From Aphanomyces cochlioides (Eukaryota; Oomycota; Saprolegniomycetes; Saprolegniales; Verrucalvaceae), in the NCBI GenBank assembly GCA_019828595.1, contig JAHQRK010000010.1:1426001-1490000 (forward strand): a stretch of DNA of 64,000 nucleotides. The letters run 5' to 3'. The notes below the pieces were generated by a model that was not told the DNA's origin, ran no database searches, and worked only from the letters and a program-made list of their open reading frames with translations. Below, one piece after another: positions 1-10,329 of the stretch. How positions within the stretch are numbered: the stretch's first letter is position 1; the number at the start of each line of letters is the position of its first letter. The position numbers were made by a program, and so were the translations under genes.

Positions 1-13
1 ATGATCAACTATA

Positions 14-373
14 CTACCTGGAACATACATCAAGGGAGGAAACCACAGGAGAGAAGGTTTGGAATTGTACCCTCGTTGTATCAAATATCAAATCCTTCGG
101 CATGATCTGGGTTAACCATTGCGCAAACTCTGAGAACTCTTCATCATTCGCATCGCTCGGACAACAAACCTTCTTTAGGTTTTGATCTTCTATCTCTTCT
201 TTTCGTCCTCCTTGAGAACCCAAAGATCTTGAGGCTAGAAATAACTCTGAAGCGACAGCATCAGAGGTTGCAAACTCTATCTCCAGTGGTCGATGGCAAT
301 GTTTCGGTTTAGGGGTGCAGGGGTTTCCAGTTGGGGGTAGGGATTTCGGTGCCTCAAATGAAAAACCGCACAT
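14..373 (-). CDS. hypothetical protein, about 119 aa
   Basis: I do not recognise a family. The open frame reads from an ATG at 373 to a stop at 14. The N-terminal half is rich in Pro, Cys and Lys, and the second half contains an acidic stretch (residues KEEIEDQN). It lies head to head with the SHMT gene, with about 96 nt between the two start codons, so the two may share a promoter. A GT-AG pair near the 3' end (donor about 82, acceptor about 30) could give a slightly shorter C-terminus ending at about 9. No signal peptide or membrane segment is visible. It may be a real small gene or a chance frame; confidence is limited because no homology was recognised. Confidence 0.35.
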   Translation of the reverse strand: MCGFSFEAPKSLPPTGNPCTPKPKHCHRPLEIEFATSDAVASELFLASRSLGSQGGRKEEIEDQNLKKVCCPSDANDEEFSEFAQWLTQIMPKDLIFDTTRVQFQTFSPVVSSLDVCSR

Positions 374-443
374 TGATTTGACAGGCTCAAGATCGCAAGT
401 ATACAAATTCCAAGTGATTTGTTATGATGTGTGGGTTGAATGA

Positions 444-450
444 TCACTTT
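444..450 (+). promoter_or_regulatory. possible oomycete initiator element of the SHMT gene
   Basis: The sequence TCACTTT followed by a T-rich stretch lies 20 nt before the SHMT start codon at 470. It resembles the oomycete initiator consensus (YTCAYTYY-like) found at transcription starts in this group. The short distance to the ATG fits the short leaders usual there. The assignment rests on motif resemblance only. Confidence 0.35.
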
Positions 451-469
451 GGAATTTTTCGATCGCTCC

Positions 470-2088
470 ATGCTCGCCCGTGTCTCGACGCTCGTGACCA
501 AGCGCCAAGTCCGCGCTGCCACTACTGCTAGCTTGCAGGTTTGTACTCCTCATTCCTCAGGATCTTGACGGTATTGCATTTAGTGGGCCAAGGATTTGAA
601 CAAGCCGTTGAAGGAGACCGATCCGGAACTCTTTGACATCATTGAACGCGAAAAGCAACGCCAACGCAACTGCATGAGCTTGATTGCGTCGGAAAACTTT
701 ACCTCCCGCTCTGTCTATGATGCTCTCGGCTCGGTCATGTCCAACAAGTACTCGGAAGGTTACCCTGGCCAACGTTATTATGGTGGCAACAAAAACATCG
801 ATCAAGCTGAATTGCTCTGCCAAAAGCGTGCTCTTGAAGCTTTCAACTTGGACCCTAAAGTGTGGGGCGTGAACGTTCAATCGCTCTCGGGTTCTCCTGC
901 CAACTTCCAAGTGTACACGGCCCTCTTGCAACCCCACGATCGCATTATGGCGCTCGACTTGCCCCACGGTGGCCATTTGTCCCATGGTTTCCAAACCGGG
1001 GCCAAGAAGATTTCCGCCACGTCCATCTTCTTTGAATCGATGCCTTACCGCTTGGACCCTGAAACTGATTTGATCGACTACGACTCATTGGCAAAGAACG
1101 CCGAGTTGTTCCGCCCTAAACTCATCGTGGCCGGCACGAGCGCCTACTCGCGACACATTGACTATGCTCGCATGAAGGAAATCGCTGTCGCGGTAATGAT
1201 CTTTCAATGCATTCTGGTCTTATGGATGTTGTCTAGAACAATGCGATCCTCTTGGCCGATATGGCCCACATCAGTGGTTTGGTTGCTGCTGGTGTCGTGC
1301 CTTCGCCATTCGAGTATGCCGATGTCGTGACCACCACGACCCATAAGTCGCTTCGTGGACCTCGTGGTGCCATGATCTTCTACCGCAAGGGCGTCCAAAG
1401 CGTCGACAAGAAGGGCAACGGTAAATAATATCCCTGGGATTCTCTGAAATGACTCTGTGCTGCAGAAAAGCAGTATGACTTGCAATCCAAGATTGATTTC
1501 ACCGTCTTCCCTGGTCTCCAAGGCGGTCCTCACAACCACACGATCTCTGCCTTGGCGACTGCCTTGAAGCAAGCCAAGAGCCCTGAATTCATTGCGTACC
1601 AAAAGCAAGTTTTGGCCAACTCCAAGGCGTTGGCGCAACGATTGCTCGACATTGGCTACAAGTTGGTCTCGAACGGCACGGACAACCACTTGAGCTTGGT
1701 CAACTTGAAGAGCTCCAAGGGCATTGATGGCGCTCGCGTGGAATTCCTCTTGGAAGAAGTCAACATTGTGATCAACAAGAACACCGTGCCAGGTGACAAG
1801 AGTGCTTTGGTCCCTGGTGGCATGCGCTTGGGCGCTCCTGCCTTGACGTCGCGTGGTTTGACCGAAGACGATTTCGTCACCGTGGCCAACTTGATCAACG
1901 AAGGCGTCGATTTGACCGTCGCGATCAGCAAAGAAGTCAACGGCAAGAAGCTCCAAGATTTCAAGAACCATGTCCAAAACGGTGGTCACAAAGCTGAAAT
2001 CCAAGCGCTTGCGACCAAGGTGGCTGACTTCATGCGCAGCTTCCCCACGGTTGGCTTTGAAGAAGGCACGATGGTCTACAAGGATTAA
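470..2088 (+). CDS. SHMT: serine hydroxymethyltransferase, probably mitochondrial
   Basis: This enzyme interconverts serine and glycine using pyridoxal phosphate and tetrahydrofolate. Exons are 470-538, 584-1192, 1237-1420 and 1466-2088; introns are 44-45 nt and all junctions keep frame, giving 494 aa, the usual family length. Exon 1 encodes 23 residues rich in Arg, Ala, Ser and Thr without acidic residues ([13 protein letters not shown]...), as expected for a mitochondrial presequence; mature similarity begins in exon 2 ([15 protein letters not shown]). The PLP-binding lysine lies in [14 protein letters not shown] at about residue 263, followed by the glycine-rich QGGPHNHT region. Upstream is a possible initiator. 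The gene is compact and intact. The family call is certain; the mitochondrial location is inferred from the N-terminus. Confidence 0.97.
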
Positions 2089-2555
2089 AGGCACCAGCAA
2101 TAGAAACATGTCCCCCACGGCCACGATCGCTCCATTCCAACAAATGCAGCGCGTTCATGCCCGATGTAGTTTGGACGAGCTAGCATAAGCACTTTATAAC
2201 ATCTAGTTTGTGAAAATTGACGACTTCCATGAGCTGCTACCGCTAATCTCTGTAGCTGCCAGAGGAAATCGTACTATTTTGATTGCATAATGGAAGAATG
2301 ATAACCTAACTGCCTAGGAGCAGAGAGTTCCTATGAGCTGGCCTGCATTGCTGCTTCATTGCGTCTTTGAATCTTCTGACGGTTCATTCGAGCGACAAAG
2401 GAATGTCGCTTCCATCGTCCACGAAGGTCCTGCGTTTTGGCATTGGCGACTTGACGATCTAGCAGACGCAATTCCATCTTTTCATCCCATGTCAAACATG
2501 ATTCCTAGACATTTTACATGACTATTCATAGTTCAAGACAATCAATACCCCAAAG
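2089..2555. other. intergenic, 3' flank of SHMT
   Basis: This stretch separates the SHMT stop from the 3' end of the bromodomain gene on the other strand. It presumably holds both 3' UTRs. A 62-residue frame starting at 2333 has no recognisable similarity. I see no RNA gene or repeat. Confidence 0.4.
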
Positions 2556-2997
2556 TTAGATGCTAGGAGCCTCAGGGTATGCTGCCGAAGTCGCTTGGCT
2601 ATGTTCCTACATCAAACGTCTCGGTTACTCAATCATCCACTTGTTCGACATACCCGACCGATTCCTCTCGTCCATCGTCTGCATTGAATTTGATCGCGTT
2701 CTGGAAAACGAGAAACAGATCTTGTTTGTACTCGTCCAAGCTCGAGTAGTTGGCCGCGACGCCAAACACACTCGTCATGTCTTCTTGATCGTCTCCGACA
2801 ATGTGTGTGCCTTGTAGCTTCGCTTGCATCGTGCCAAAATCCATTGGCCGCTCAATAATCTGAAAGTACGTTGGGATGTTGAGCTTGACAGGATCGACGG
2901 GCTCTAGGAAGGGCCATGCAAGCTCATGGCCCATAATTTCTCTGTGCAAGCTCTTTACTCCTTGGAGCCATGCCACGCCATTCTCCGTCAAGTCCAT
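2556..2997 (-). CDS. small bromodomain protein
   Basis: A single bromodomain fills nearly the whole protein. It starts at the ATG at 2997 (MDLTENGVAW). Bromodomains bind acetyl-lysine on histones. Family features are visible: ELAWPFLEPVDPVKLNIPTY followed by the ZA-loop core PMDFGTMQAKL, then the helix C region DLFLVFQNAIKFNADD with the conserved asparagine. The uninterrupted frame stops at 2629 after EQVDD. A better model uses a GTATGT donor, giving exons 2997-2654 and 2598-2556 around a 55-nt intron; the C-terminus becomes SVGQATSAAYPEAPSI and the protein 128 aa. It is short for a bromodomain protein, with no other domain. Upstream DNA (3018-3170) is very AT-rich. The domain call is firm; the 3' end is uncertain. 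Confidence 0.8.
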
Positions 2998-3248
2998 GAG
3001 GTCGAACCCAATGGAACCTCAAACAGTAATTATTAAAAATTACCAAAAATCAATTAATTTAAAAATAATCGAGACTACTTCGAAGCATGGATATTTTGCT
3101 AATTTAATTTTAATTTTGATTATAATTTTCCATGAATATTTTAAAATTTCAGGAGAAATTTAGATAAAGATCTTACTTTATTGTTGAATTGACCAGATAC
3201 CGACAACAGAACCGCCGCCGCTGCACCTCCTATCCCAATTCTCGGCTT

Positions 3249-4973
3249 CTAGTACGCCCACTGCTTGGAGAGATACGTCAAAGGAAGCAAGGAAGCATAG
3301 AAGAGCACATCTAATGGGTTGACACTGCGGGGTTTGGCCGATGAAGAGCCCTGGACACACAGAGAAGATCAGATAGCGTTGTTCAAGAAAATGAAGTGTA
3401 CCTGTTGACGGCTGTTGAAGAAGAGGATCATCCAGAGGGCAAAGAGAAAGAAAAATGCCGCAAGTGGAACAACCACATCCAAGGGAGGCGAGGTCATCTG
3501 CTCGAGCTCGCCAGAAAATTTGACCCAAACGAGCATTTCAAAGACAATGATGCTGCACATGAGCCATGCATTTTGCCCAAGACGGTAGCATTTGGGATCC
3601 GTGACAAACTCGTAGTATTCGGCTGCTGCAGGAATACCCAGCATGAACATGACACCGAGACGATACTTGTTGATGTTGCTGTCTTTGGGAATGTGCAACG
3701 TTGTGAGGAGGAAGAACGCGTTCAACTCGGAAAACAAGCAAACAAGTAGCGCCACAATCACCTACACAGCGACGTCAAGGCCTTCCACAAGAATTAAAAA
3801 CCATCAAGAAGCGCTTGAAGCTTGAAAAGACTTCCCAGTCGTATCGAGACCAGCTGAACGGAGTGAATTGCGTCAATGCACGCGTCAGGAAGCCTCGGCG
3901 AAGACTCTTTTTGCCGGACCAGTCATACTCTTTAGTCTCCAAGTACTTGAGCGTCAAACTGCCCAAGCACATGCCAAGCAAATTCGCTCCTAAGAGATCC
4001 ATGAAGAGCGAATCCCACCTACGAATGCACATTCAATGAAAATATTATGGAGCAGCGACGGCGCCGCTTTGGCCGTACCAGCACTCTTGGAAATCAGGGA
4101 TGATGCATTGAAAAATGAGCTCGAGAAGTTCGAAGCCAATTCCAAGGACCCAACAGAAGCGCCAGTCGCGAAACATACACATCTTTCCCCACCATCCTGT
4201 CACATGTGCAAGAAACCAAATGCTCGACACGCCGCGCTGAATTGTCTACAAGTTGGTGCAAGTTGTAACGCGAATTGCCCAGTTGATGGTAGCGTACCGA
4301 GGCGTTTAGTTCACATTCGAGCGGAGCCCTCGGCAACTTGCTTTCTTTCTTCACTCCAACTTCAGGAAACAAGACGCGGATCGCGGCCGTGGCAGATTGT
4401 GCGTTTTGGACCGACAATGCAGCCATGATGAGCAAGTAAAGCACAGCCAAGCCATGGACAATGCGCCAAACGCCAGGATGTGGTCGCACCTACAAGCCGA
4501 CGACAATTGAGTAAAATTTTGGCAAGTGAAGTCGACGTACCAAGAGCCCATCCCGTGTCTGGAGAAAGCAGTAGACAAGAAAAATGAATGCTGCCGACAT
4601 GCCACCATTGCGGACATTTTGAGCAAAATCCTATGAAGCAATCAGTTTATGAAGAGCAGACAGAATGAGTCGATCGTACGTCCGAGTCATGCGTGAAGGA
4701 GTAGTACGCAATGGTTACGACAACGAGGAAAAGGAAGAGAATTTGGCGCGGCTCCTCTTTGAACCCAAGCATCCCTTCAAAGTCGTGCTCTCGACTCGTA
4801 CGGAACGCATTGCTGGACGCCGTGGGCACTGGCGATCGCATGGGCGAAGCAGCAGGCATCTGCACAGGTTCTTCCGTCGTATCAAGCTTTAGTGCCTCGC
4901 CATTCTGCGGCGTTTCCCGTCGAGACCGCAGTGGGTACCTCGATCGAGTCGTCGTCTCACCAGCAGGAGCCAT
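3249..4973 (-). CDS. PSS: phosphatidylserine synthase (base-exchange type)
   Basis: It makes phosphatidylserine by exchanging the head group of phosphatidylcholine or phosphatidylethanolamine with serine at the ER. Exons are 4973-4680, 4630-4541, 4489-4298, 4245-4079, 4018-3802, 3761-3402 and 3350-3249; introns are 40-60 nt and frame is kept throughout, giving 473 aa. The family core is clear: AHVTGWWGKMCMFRDW, DFQECWWDSLFMD (recreated exactly across the 4019-4078 intron) and QFTPFSWSRYDWEVFSSFKR. Several hydrophobic segments fit the multi-span family. The N-terminal about 75 residues are polar with Arg, Ser and Pro. An in-frame ATG at 5006 would add 11 residues. The donor of the 40-nt intron at 3762-3801 is GTTTTT, which is weak, but splicing there is needed to continue the family sequence. 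It diverges from eIF2A. Confidence 0.93.
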
Positions 4974-5006
4974 GCAACAACACTTGTTCCAATAATAATA
5001 GTTCAT

Positions 5007-5556
5007 GATGTCTTCAATCCAATATTTTAATCTAAAGTCCAAACAGAATACAATTATGAAGTATAATTGCATTCTTGGAGAATAAAAATACAATCGAGGT
5101 GTCGAATCTTCAATAACCCCTTAACCCCTTGAGCCCTTAAACCCAACACCCCTTGTATTCCTTTAACCCCTCCCGATCCTCACGCAGAAAGGACAGAAAC
5201 ACGATGAAGAACGAAAAGGCTCCGCGCTTTGCCAAAGCCTTTAAGCAGTATTTGAGGAATTGACTGGAGAAACTAGGAAAGCGCTTGGAGATCTTGACTG
5301 ATGCTTCAAAACATGGTGACTTGGAGCCATGTGTGGAGAAAACGGACAGAATTTGACAAAACGCAGGGTAGGTATGGCCTATCGATGGTATTGCCATGTC
5401 GATCAACGACGTAGGTCTTCTCAATAGGGAGAGAGAGACTCATACAGCTTCAGATGAGCGGGGGGAATGCGGATCCATGATGTTTTGGTCAGCGTACTTT
5501 AATGAGTCAAACAAGTGGTGGATACAAAGTCCGGAATCAATTCATCACCAAGCAAT
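5007..5556. other. divergent intergenic region between PSS and eIF2A
   Basis: This region should hold the promoters of both divergent genes. It also holds a C-rich tract of imperfect AACCCCTT-like units at about 5112-5175 and a 51-codon frame with an internal TGA (separate entry). The ATTCATCA stretch shortly before 5557 could be the eIF2A initiator. Confidence 0.4.
5204..5356 (+). pseudogene. possible relic of a small coding exon with an in-frame TGA
   Basis: From ATG 5204 the frame reads KNEKAPRFAKAFKQYLRN, then TGA at 5261-5263, then continues in the same frame as LEKLGKRLEILTDASKHGD to a second TGA at 5354-5356. The composition on both sides of the TGA is protein-like (charged, helical). 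No family is recognised. It may be a decayed exon or simply chance. Confidence 0.2.
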
Positions 5557-7965
5557 ATGGCGGACAAAGGGGACAACCAAGGTAGATCCACTGCCGAAAC
5601 AAGGTGTTCTGAGACGTCAATCGCCACGTAGATACACCACGCACCAAGTTTTTCGTCCGTGGACGTGATGTACGCTTAAATGCCAGTGATCAGTCGTCAA
5701 GGTATGCTTGTGTAGGGCGTCGAGTCATTCTGGGGATTGCCATCCGTGACAGTCGAAGGCAGTGAAGTAGTGCCTGTTATTACGCCCGTCGACACGCATG
5801 AATCTTGCGACTCGTTGCACATCAACTCTGATGGCTCTAAGATTGCTATGGTCTCTCAAGAGCTTGGTTTTGTCATCCGCGACACTGAAACGTTGATCAC
5901 ACTTCAATCCATAGAGTTCTCATGGAGCTATTACGTAGATCGGAGGTCATTGCCCAAGTATCAAATGCTGGTATTCAAGCCGCTGCATGGTCTCCTCTTG
6001 GTTCACAACTCGTGACGTGGCAACGCCCTGTCAAAGATGCCACCGACGGAGGTATAAATTCTCCCACTGGACGTGAAGCTCATGTCTTTGACAGGCAATT
6101 TGATCGTGTGGGATGTGAAGAATGGCTCGATCATTGCTCGATTCAACCAAAAGACATATTCACGCGATGTAATTATGTTCTTATTGGATGAAGTACCTCA
6201 TACCTCATCTGTAGCAATGGCCATCTTTGCAATGGAGTTCCGACGAATTGATTGCTGCCCGATTGAGCAACAATGGAGTAAATTTAACTCTTTGCTTTTG
6301 GCTTATTTTCTACTTAGGTCCAAGTCTTCAACGGCCGTGCTATTGGTGCTGGCTCAATTGGCAACATTACCTTGGAAGTATGTGACTTTCTCATGGTTGA
6401 TGTAGTCCTCAATGTAAATTGTCATAGAATGCCACCAATTTTAGCGTCGCGCCGGGTGGTCTTCCCTACAAGATTGCGCTCTTTGTCCCTGAAAAGAAGG
6501 GCAAACCAGCGAGCGTTCGCATTTTTCCCTTTCCACCAAATGCGACGCAATCCCATGTTGCGTTCAAAAGCTTTTACAAAGCCCAGGAAGTCAAGATGAA
6601 GTGGTCACCGAATGGCAATGCGCTCATCATTGAAACGAGCACGGATGTCGACACGTCAGGCAAATCGTACTACGGAGAAACCAATCTCTTCTTCGTCCAA
6701 AGGTAACAAACACTGTATGTTTTCGAGATTACTAATAGCATGCACTAGCGATGGCCAGTATGACTGCAGCATTCCTCTCACCAAAGAAGGCGCCGTGCAT
6801 GATGTCCAGTGGGATCCCACGTCAAAAGGCTTCGTGGTTATTGCTGGTGCCATGCCAAGTAACGCCACGGTATTGTCAATCTTCCATGAAAAAACCTAAG
6901 CTGTCGTTTTAGCTGTACGACAACAAAGCATGCCCAGTCTTTGAATTTGGATCCGCGTGGCGCAACGTCATCAGCTGGAGTCCTCATGGCCGCTTCTTGT
7001 GTCTAGCCGTAAGCTTCCCATCCTGTGGGCAATCGTTTAATGCATTGTCGGCATAGGGTTTTGGCAATTTACCAGGCAACATGGACTTCTGGGATCGTAA
7101 CAAGCTTAAAAAACTTGGCTCGACGAAATCGGAATGCGCCACTTGGTGAGCTTTCTTTAGATTATGGTCAAAATAACGGTTGACAACTTGTAGCTACGGC
7201 TGGTCGCCTGATAGCCGATACTTTGCAACTGCAACGACGCACCCCCGCGTCCGTGTTGACAATGGATTCAAGATCTTCAAGTATGACGGCACTGGTCCTG
7301 TCGTGTCGGAAGCACGCCCTGAATTGTATGACTTGCAATTCCGCCCTGCTGCCGCGGGAATCTACCCCAATCGCCCCGCTAGTCCACGCTCGAAAGATGC
7401 AGTATTTATTTTCTCTCAGACATTTTCCTAAACCAAAGTGTCCACAGGAAACGGTTGCCGCTGCTGCTCCCCCTGCCCCAGTCAAGCAAGCGTATCGTCC
7501 TCCCCGAGGAGATGGTGCTTTGGCAGCCATGCTTCGTCGTGAAGATGGCGCTGGTGCTCGTAAATTGGACCGCAATAAATATGTGCCGACCAAGACTGCC
7601 GCGCCATCTATTCCAGGCTTGGAAGCTCCAGCTGTGAAAAAGCCTAGCAAGAGTGAAAAGAAGAAGAAGGCAATTGAAGCCGCGGCTGCAAAGGCGGAAT
7701 TGGAGCGCGTGACGCATGAACTCTTGGCGAAGACTGAAGTCAAGGGTAAAATTCATATTCGTGGCAGTATATGACTCTCTTGCACCTCGTAGGGGAATTG
7801 ACTGCGGAAGAAAAGCAAAAGAAAGCCAAAGCAATCCAAAAGAAGCTCAAGCAGATCGCGGAAATCAAAGCCAAGCAAGCCAGCGGCGACACTCTCAACG
7901 AAGATCAACTGGCGAAAGTTGCCAACGAAGCGACGTTGCTTGCTGAATTGGAAGCTCTCGCATAA
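5557..7965 (+). CDS. EIF2A: eukaryotic translation initiation factor 2A
   Basis: eIF2A is a WD-repeat (beta-propeller) factor that can deliver initiator tRNA to the 40S subunit under special conditions. Exons are 5557-5581, 5632-5669, 5716-5891, 5939-6051, 6095-6168, 6215-6277, 6318-6377, 6428-6702, 6749-6869, 6913-7008, 7057-7145, 7194-7401, 7448-7745 and 7793-7965, giving 602 aa. All 13 introns are 40-50 nt. The start was chosen because the tiny exon 1 (MADKGDNQ) joins in frame to FFVRGRDGVESFWG, the conserved N-terminal strand. Later landmarks are [28 protein letters not shown] and [20 protein letters not shown]. The C-terminal third is Lys/Ala-rich ([20 protein letters not shown]) and ends in the typical helical eIF2A tail. 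The intron at 5892-5938 has a weak GTTGAT donor but gives the right spacing to the family. Confidence 0.95.
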
Positions 7966-7988
7966 GAAGATGGAAGATGAAGCTGTTG

Positions 7989-9056
7989 TTAAATGTAAAA
8001 GCGGCCTCCTACGACGCCTGTGCTTCCTCTTCGCTTGACATGGCTACGGAAATCGACCCGCTCACCAAGCATGACGATGCTATCACTATCTCCAATCAAT
8101 GGAACATCGTCGTCGTCGTCATTGTCACCGTGATGGCCACGCTGGACATGATCGTATTCATTGACTTCATGGTGGTCATTTGTGCGCGGTTCTGTCGTGA
8201 TGTCTGACACTGTTGTGGACTGATGGGATTGGGACGATTCATCAACGAAGGCCATGACGTGCTTTGAACGACTTCCACTGCCACGCTTGAGGGAATGGAC
8301 TTTAATCCGTCGACGCAAAGCAGCATGCTGGGGTGGATCTGTTGATACACTAGCAGCTCGGCCGATTCGATTCGATCCGGGGCGTCCATGGGGAATCCTT
8401 TGCTCTTGAGTGGGCTGTGGCGGGGGAGGCGGTGAATTCTGACGAGGATTCCAAACTGGCGTCCAATTTTCTTGAATGACAGGGTAGAGATGGCAGTAGA
8501 TTGTATCGGCGGCGCGACACACTGGATGATTGTGAAGATAATAGTCCGCTTTGCCGAACGCCTCAGGAACAGCAAGAAAGTGCTGTACAATCACAGACAG
8601 TTGAAGCGCTTGGTCACGAGAGATAGCATTGTAAATCGTCGCATTCTCTCGCCAGTTGTACGTGCGAATAATGTCGGCAAGAGCCGTCAAGTAGTCGTGG
8701 AAAAACGACAAACGGTTATGGAGCACGTCTGGTGATGTCGATGACAAACCATTGAGGAAGCAGGTCTTTGGTGGAAACTGAAGCATACTGAGCGCTTGCC
8801 ACTTTGATACTGCGAACGAATTGAACCGCGTCAAGACGATCCTGCTCGCTGATTGAATCGAGCGCACTCGCGTGTACAAATCGCGAAACGAATTGTACCT
8901 TCTTGGAACGACGTAGTGTCCTTTGCCGCGCTCCGAGACCTGGACGATGAACTGCACGCGGCCAAAGCGGCCATGAGTCTGGACCATTGACGACACCATC
9001 ACGTCGAGATCTTTCAGCGCATGGAGCGCCGCGTTGGCCGCCTGGCTCGAGGCCAT
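7989..9056 (-). CDS. PX (phox homology) domain protein
   Basis: PX domains bind phosphoinositides, often PI3P on endosomes. The protein is 355 aa in one uninterrupted frame from the ATG at 9056 (MASSQAANAALHAL). The PX domain covers about residues 15-130: RFGRVQFIVQVSERG strands, the basic RRYNSFRDLYTRV motif that binds the phosphate head group, a proline turn at FPPKTCF, then LHNRLSFFHDYLTALAD. The C-terminal half is low complexity: a proline run (PPPPPQPTQEQ), Arg/Ser-rich stretches and a run of five Asp near DNDDDDDVPL. No BAR, kinase or membrane segment is visible, so it is not a standard sorting nexin. An alternative 33-nt in-frame intron inside the PX insert cannot be excluded. It is head to head with COQ5. 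Confidence 0.8.
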   Translation of the reverse strand: MASSQAANAALHALKDLDVMVSSMVQTHGRFGRVQFIVQVSERGKGHYVVPRRYNSFRDLYTRVRSIQSASRIVLTRFNSFAVSKWQALSMLQFPPKTCFLNGLSSTSPDVLHNRLSFFHDYLTALADIIRTYNWRENATIYNAISRDQALQLSVIVQHFLAVPEAFGKADYYLHNHPVCRAADTIYCHLYPVIQENWTPVWNPRQNSPPPPPQPTQEQRIPHGRPGSNRIGRAASVSTDPPQHAALRRRIKVHSLKRGSGSRSKHVMAFVDESSQSHQSTTVSDITTEPRTNDHHEVNEYDHVQRGHHGDNDDDDDVPLIGDSDSIVMLGERVDFRSHVKRRGSTGVVGGRFYI

Positions 9057-9178
9057 TGTCGTCGCTGCCTCGTCTTCTCCTGGACAATTCGCAATTTCAA
9101 AAACTGTAATAAATAATAACTGATATAAATAAATAATTTTGTCACTATAATGTTTCAATACTACCTTTATAATTTGGT

Positions 9179-9206
9179 ATTCGGATAAATGTTCCGTTAT
9201 CCGGAA
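9179..9206. promoter_or_regulatory. paired CGGATAA / TTATCCGG motif before COQ5
   Basis: ATTCGGATAAATG and GTTATCCGGAA lie 36-63 nt before the COQ5 start codon and are half-sites of the same palindrome in opposite orientation. Very similar sites stand before three other genes of this window (near 13516, 41124 and 44221). The spacing suggests a promoter element used by COQ5, or shared with the divergent PX gene. Confidence 0.45.
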
Positions 9207-9241
9207 GGCTGGGACTTCAAAACATTTCGTTGCGAAGGCTG

Positions 9242-10328
9242 ATGGTTCGAGTGACAGCGATGCGACCAGCGCTGCGCCGCTTGTTTAGCAGCAAGACGAC
9301 GCATTTTGGCTTCCAGGAAGTTGAAGAGCAAGCCAAAAAGCCCATGGTGGCTGGTGTGTTTCACAGCGTGGCGGACAGGTAAGTCTTGTTGCACTCGTCA
9401 CAAAGCTGAAAAACTCGTCTAGCTACGACGTCATGAACGATGCCATGAGTGGCGGCATGCACCGCTTGTGGAAAGACCAGTTTGTCAACATGCTTGGACC
9501 TCTGCCTCACAGAAACGGTACGCAAGCCACTCCTGATTTGTGTGGCTAGAAGAACTGTGTGGTTAGGCGAACCCTTGCGTATCTTGGATGTGGCTGGCGG
9601 CACCGGAGACATTGCATTCCGCATTGCCGACCGATTGAAGCAAGCTGGCATTCCAAGCACAGCAGACAGTGAACAAGATGGCCGAACGGATATCGTTGTT
9701 TGTGATATCAACGGCTCGATGCTTCGTGTGGGCGAAGAGCGAGCTACAGCCCGCGGGATTGGCCTTCCCGGAACGCGACCATCGTTTGCCTGGATCGAAG
9801 GCGACGCCGAGCAACTCCAATTTGAGTCGAATTCGTTCGACGTGTACACGATTGCCTTTGGTATTCGCAACGTGACGCACATTGACGTACACGATCCTCA
9901 CTCGCACGACTTTATTGACTTTGTTTCTCCAGAAAGCATTGGCAGAAGCTCATCGCGTGCTCCGCAAGGGAGGTCGCTTCATGTGCCTCGAGTTTAGCCA
10001 AGTGCAGAATCCATTGTTCCGCGCCGTCTACGATACGGTAAGCTCTGTCAAGACTTTCATCTCTCATATCTGCAGTATTCCTTCAATATGATCCCAGCCA
10101 TGGGCGAACTTCTTGCGAAAGATCGTGCGTCGTACCAGGTACACCTCCATTGCGCTGGAGCTCCAGCTGCTAACGCCGTCACGTGACTAGTACCTCGTGG
10201 AGAGCATTCGTCAATTTCCTCCTCAAGAACAATTCAAATCGATGATTCAAGACGCAGGTTTCCAGAAAGTGACGTACTCCAACTTTATGGACGGCATCGT
10301 CGCGGTCCATTCCGGTTTTAAGTTGTAG
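9242..10328 (+). CDS. COQ5: 2-methoxy-6-polyprenyl-1,4-benzoquinol methylase (COQ5/UbiE)
   Basis: This SAM-dependent C-methyltransferase acts in ubiquinone synthesis on the inner mitochondrial membrane. Exons are 9242-9378, 9423-9517, 9567-9886, 9933-10037, 10076-10138 and 10191-10328, giving 285 aa, the usual size. The N-terminus is basic without acidic residues ([17 protein letters not shown]), fitting a mitochondrial presequence; an internal ATG at 9260 is an alternative start. UbiE signatures are present: [17 protein letters not shown], the SAM loop [50 protein letters not shown] and [13 protein letters not shown]. The stop codon is one base away from the stop of the TPR gene on the opposite strand, so the two 3' UTRs must overlap. 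Confidence 0.96.
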
Positions 10329-10329
10329 A

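Noticed and set aside
1204..2124. 306-codon minus-strand frame
   Set aside because: It is antisense to SHMT exons 3 and 4, crosses their intron and matches no family; it is a shadow of biased codon use.
8780..8830. 33-nt in-frame intron inside the PX domain
   Set aside because: GT and AG are present, but it is shorter than all other introns here and the unspliced frame is acceptable.
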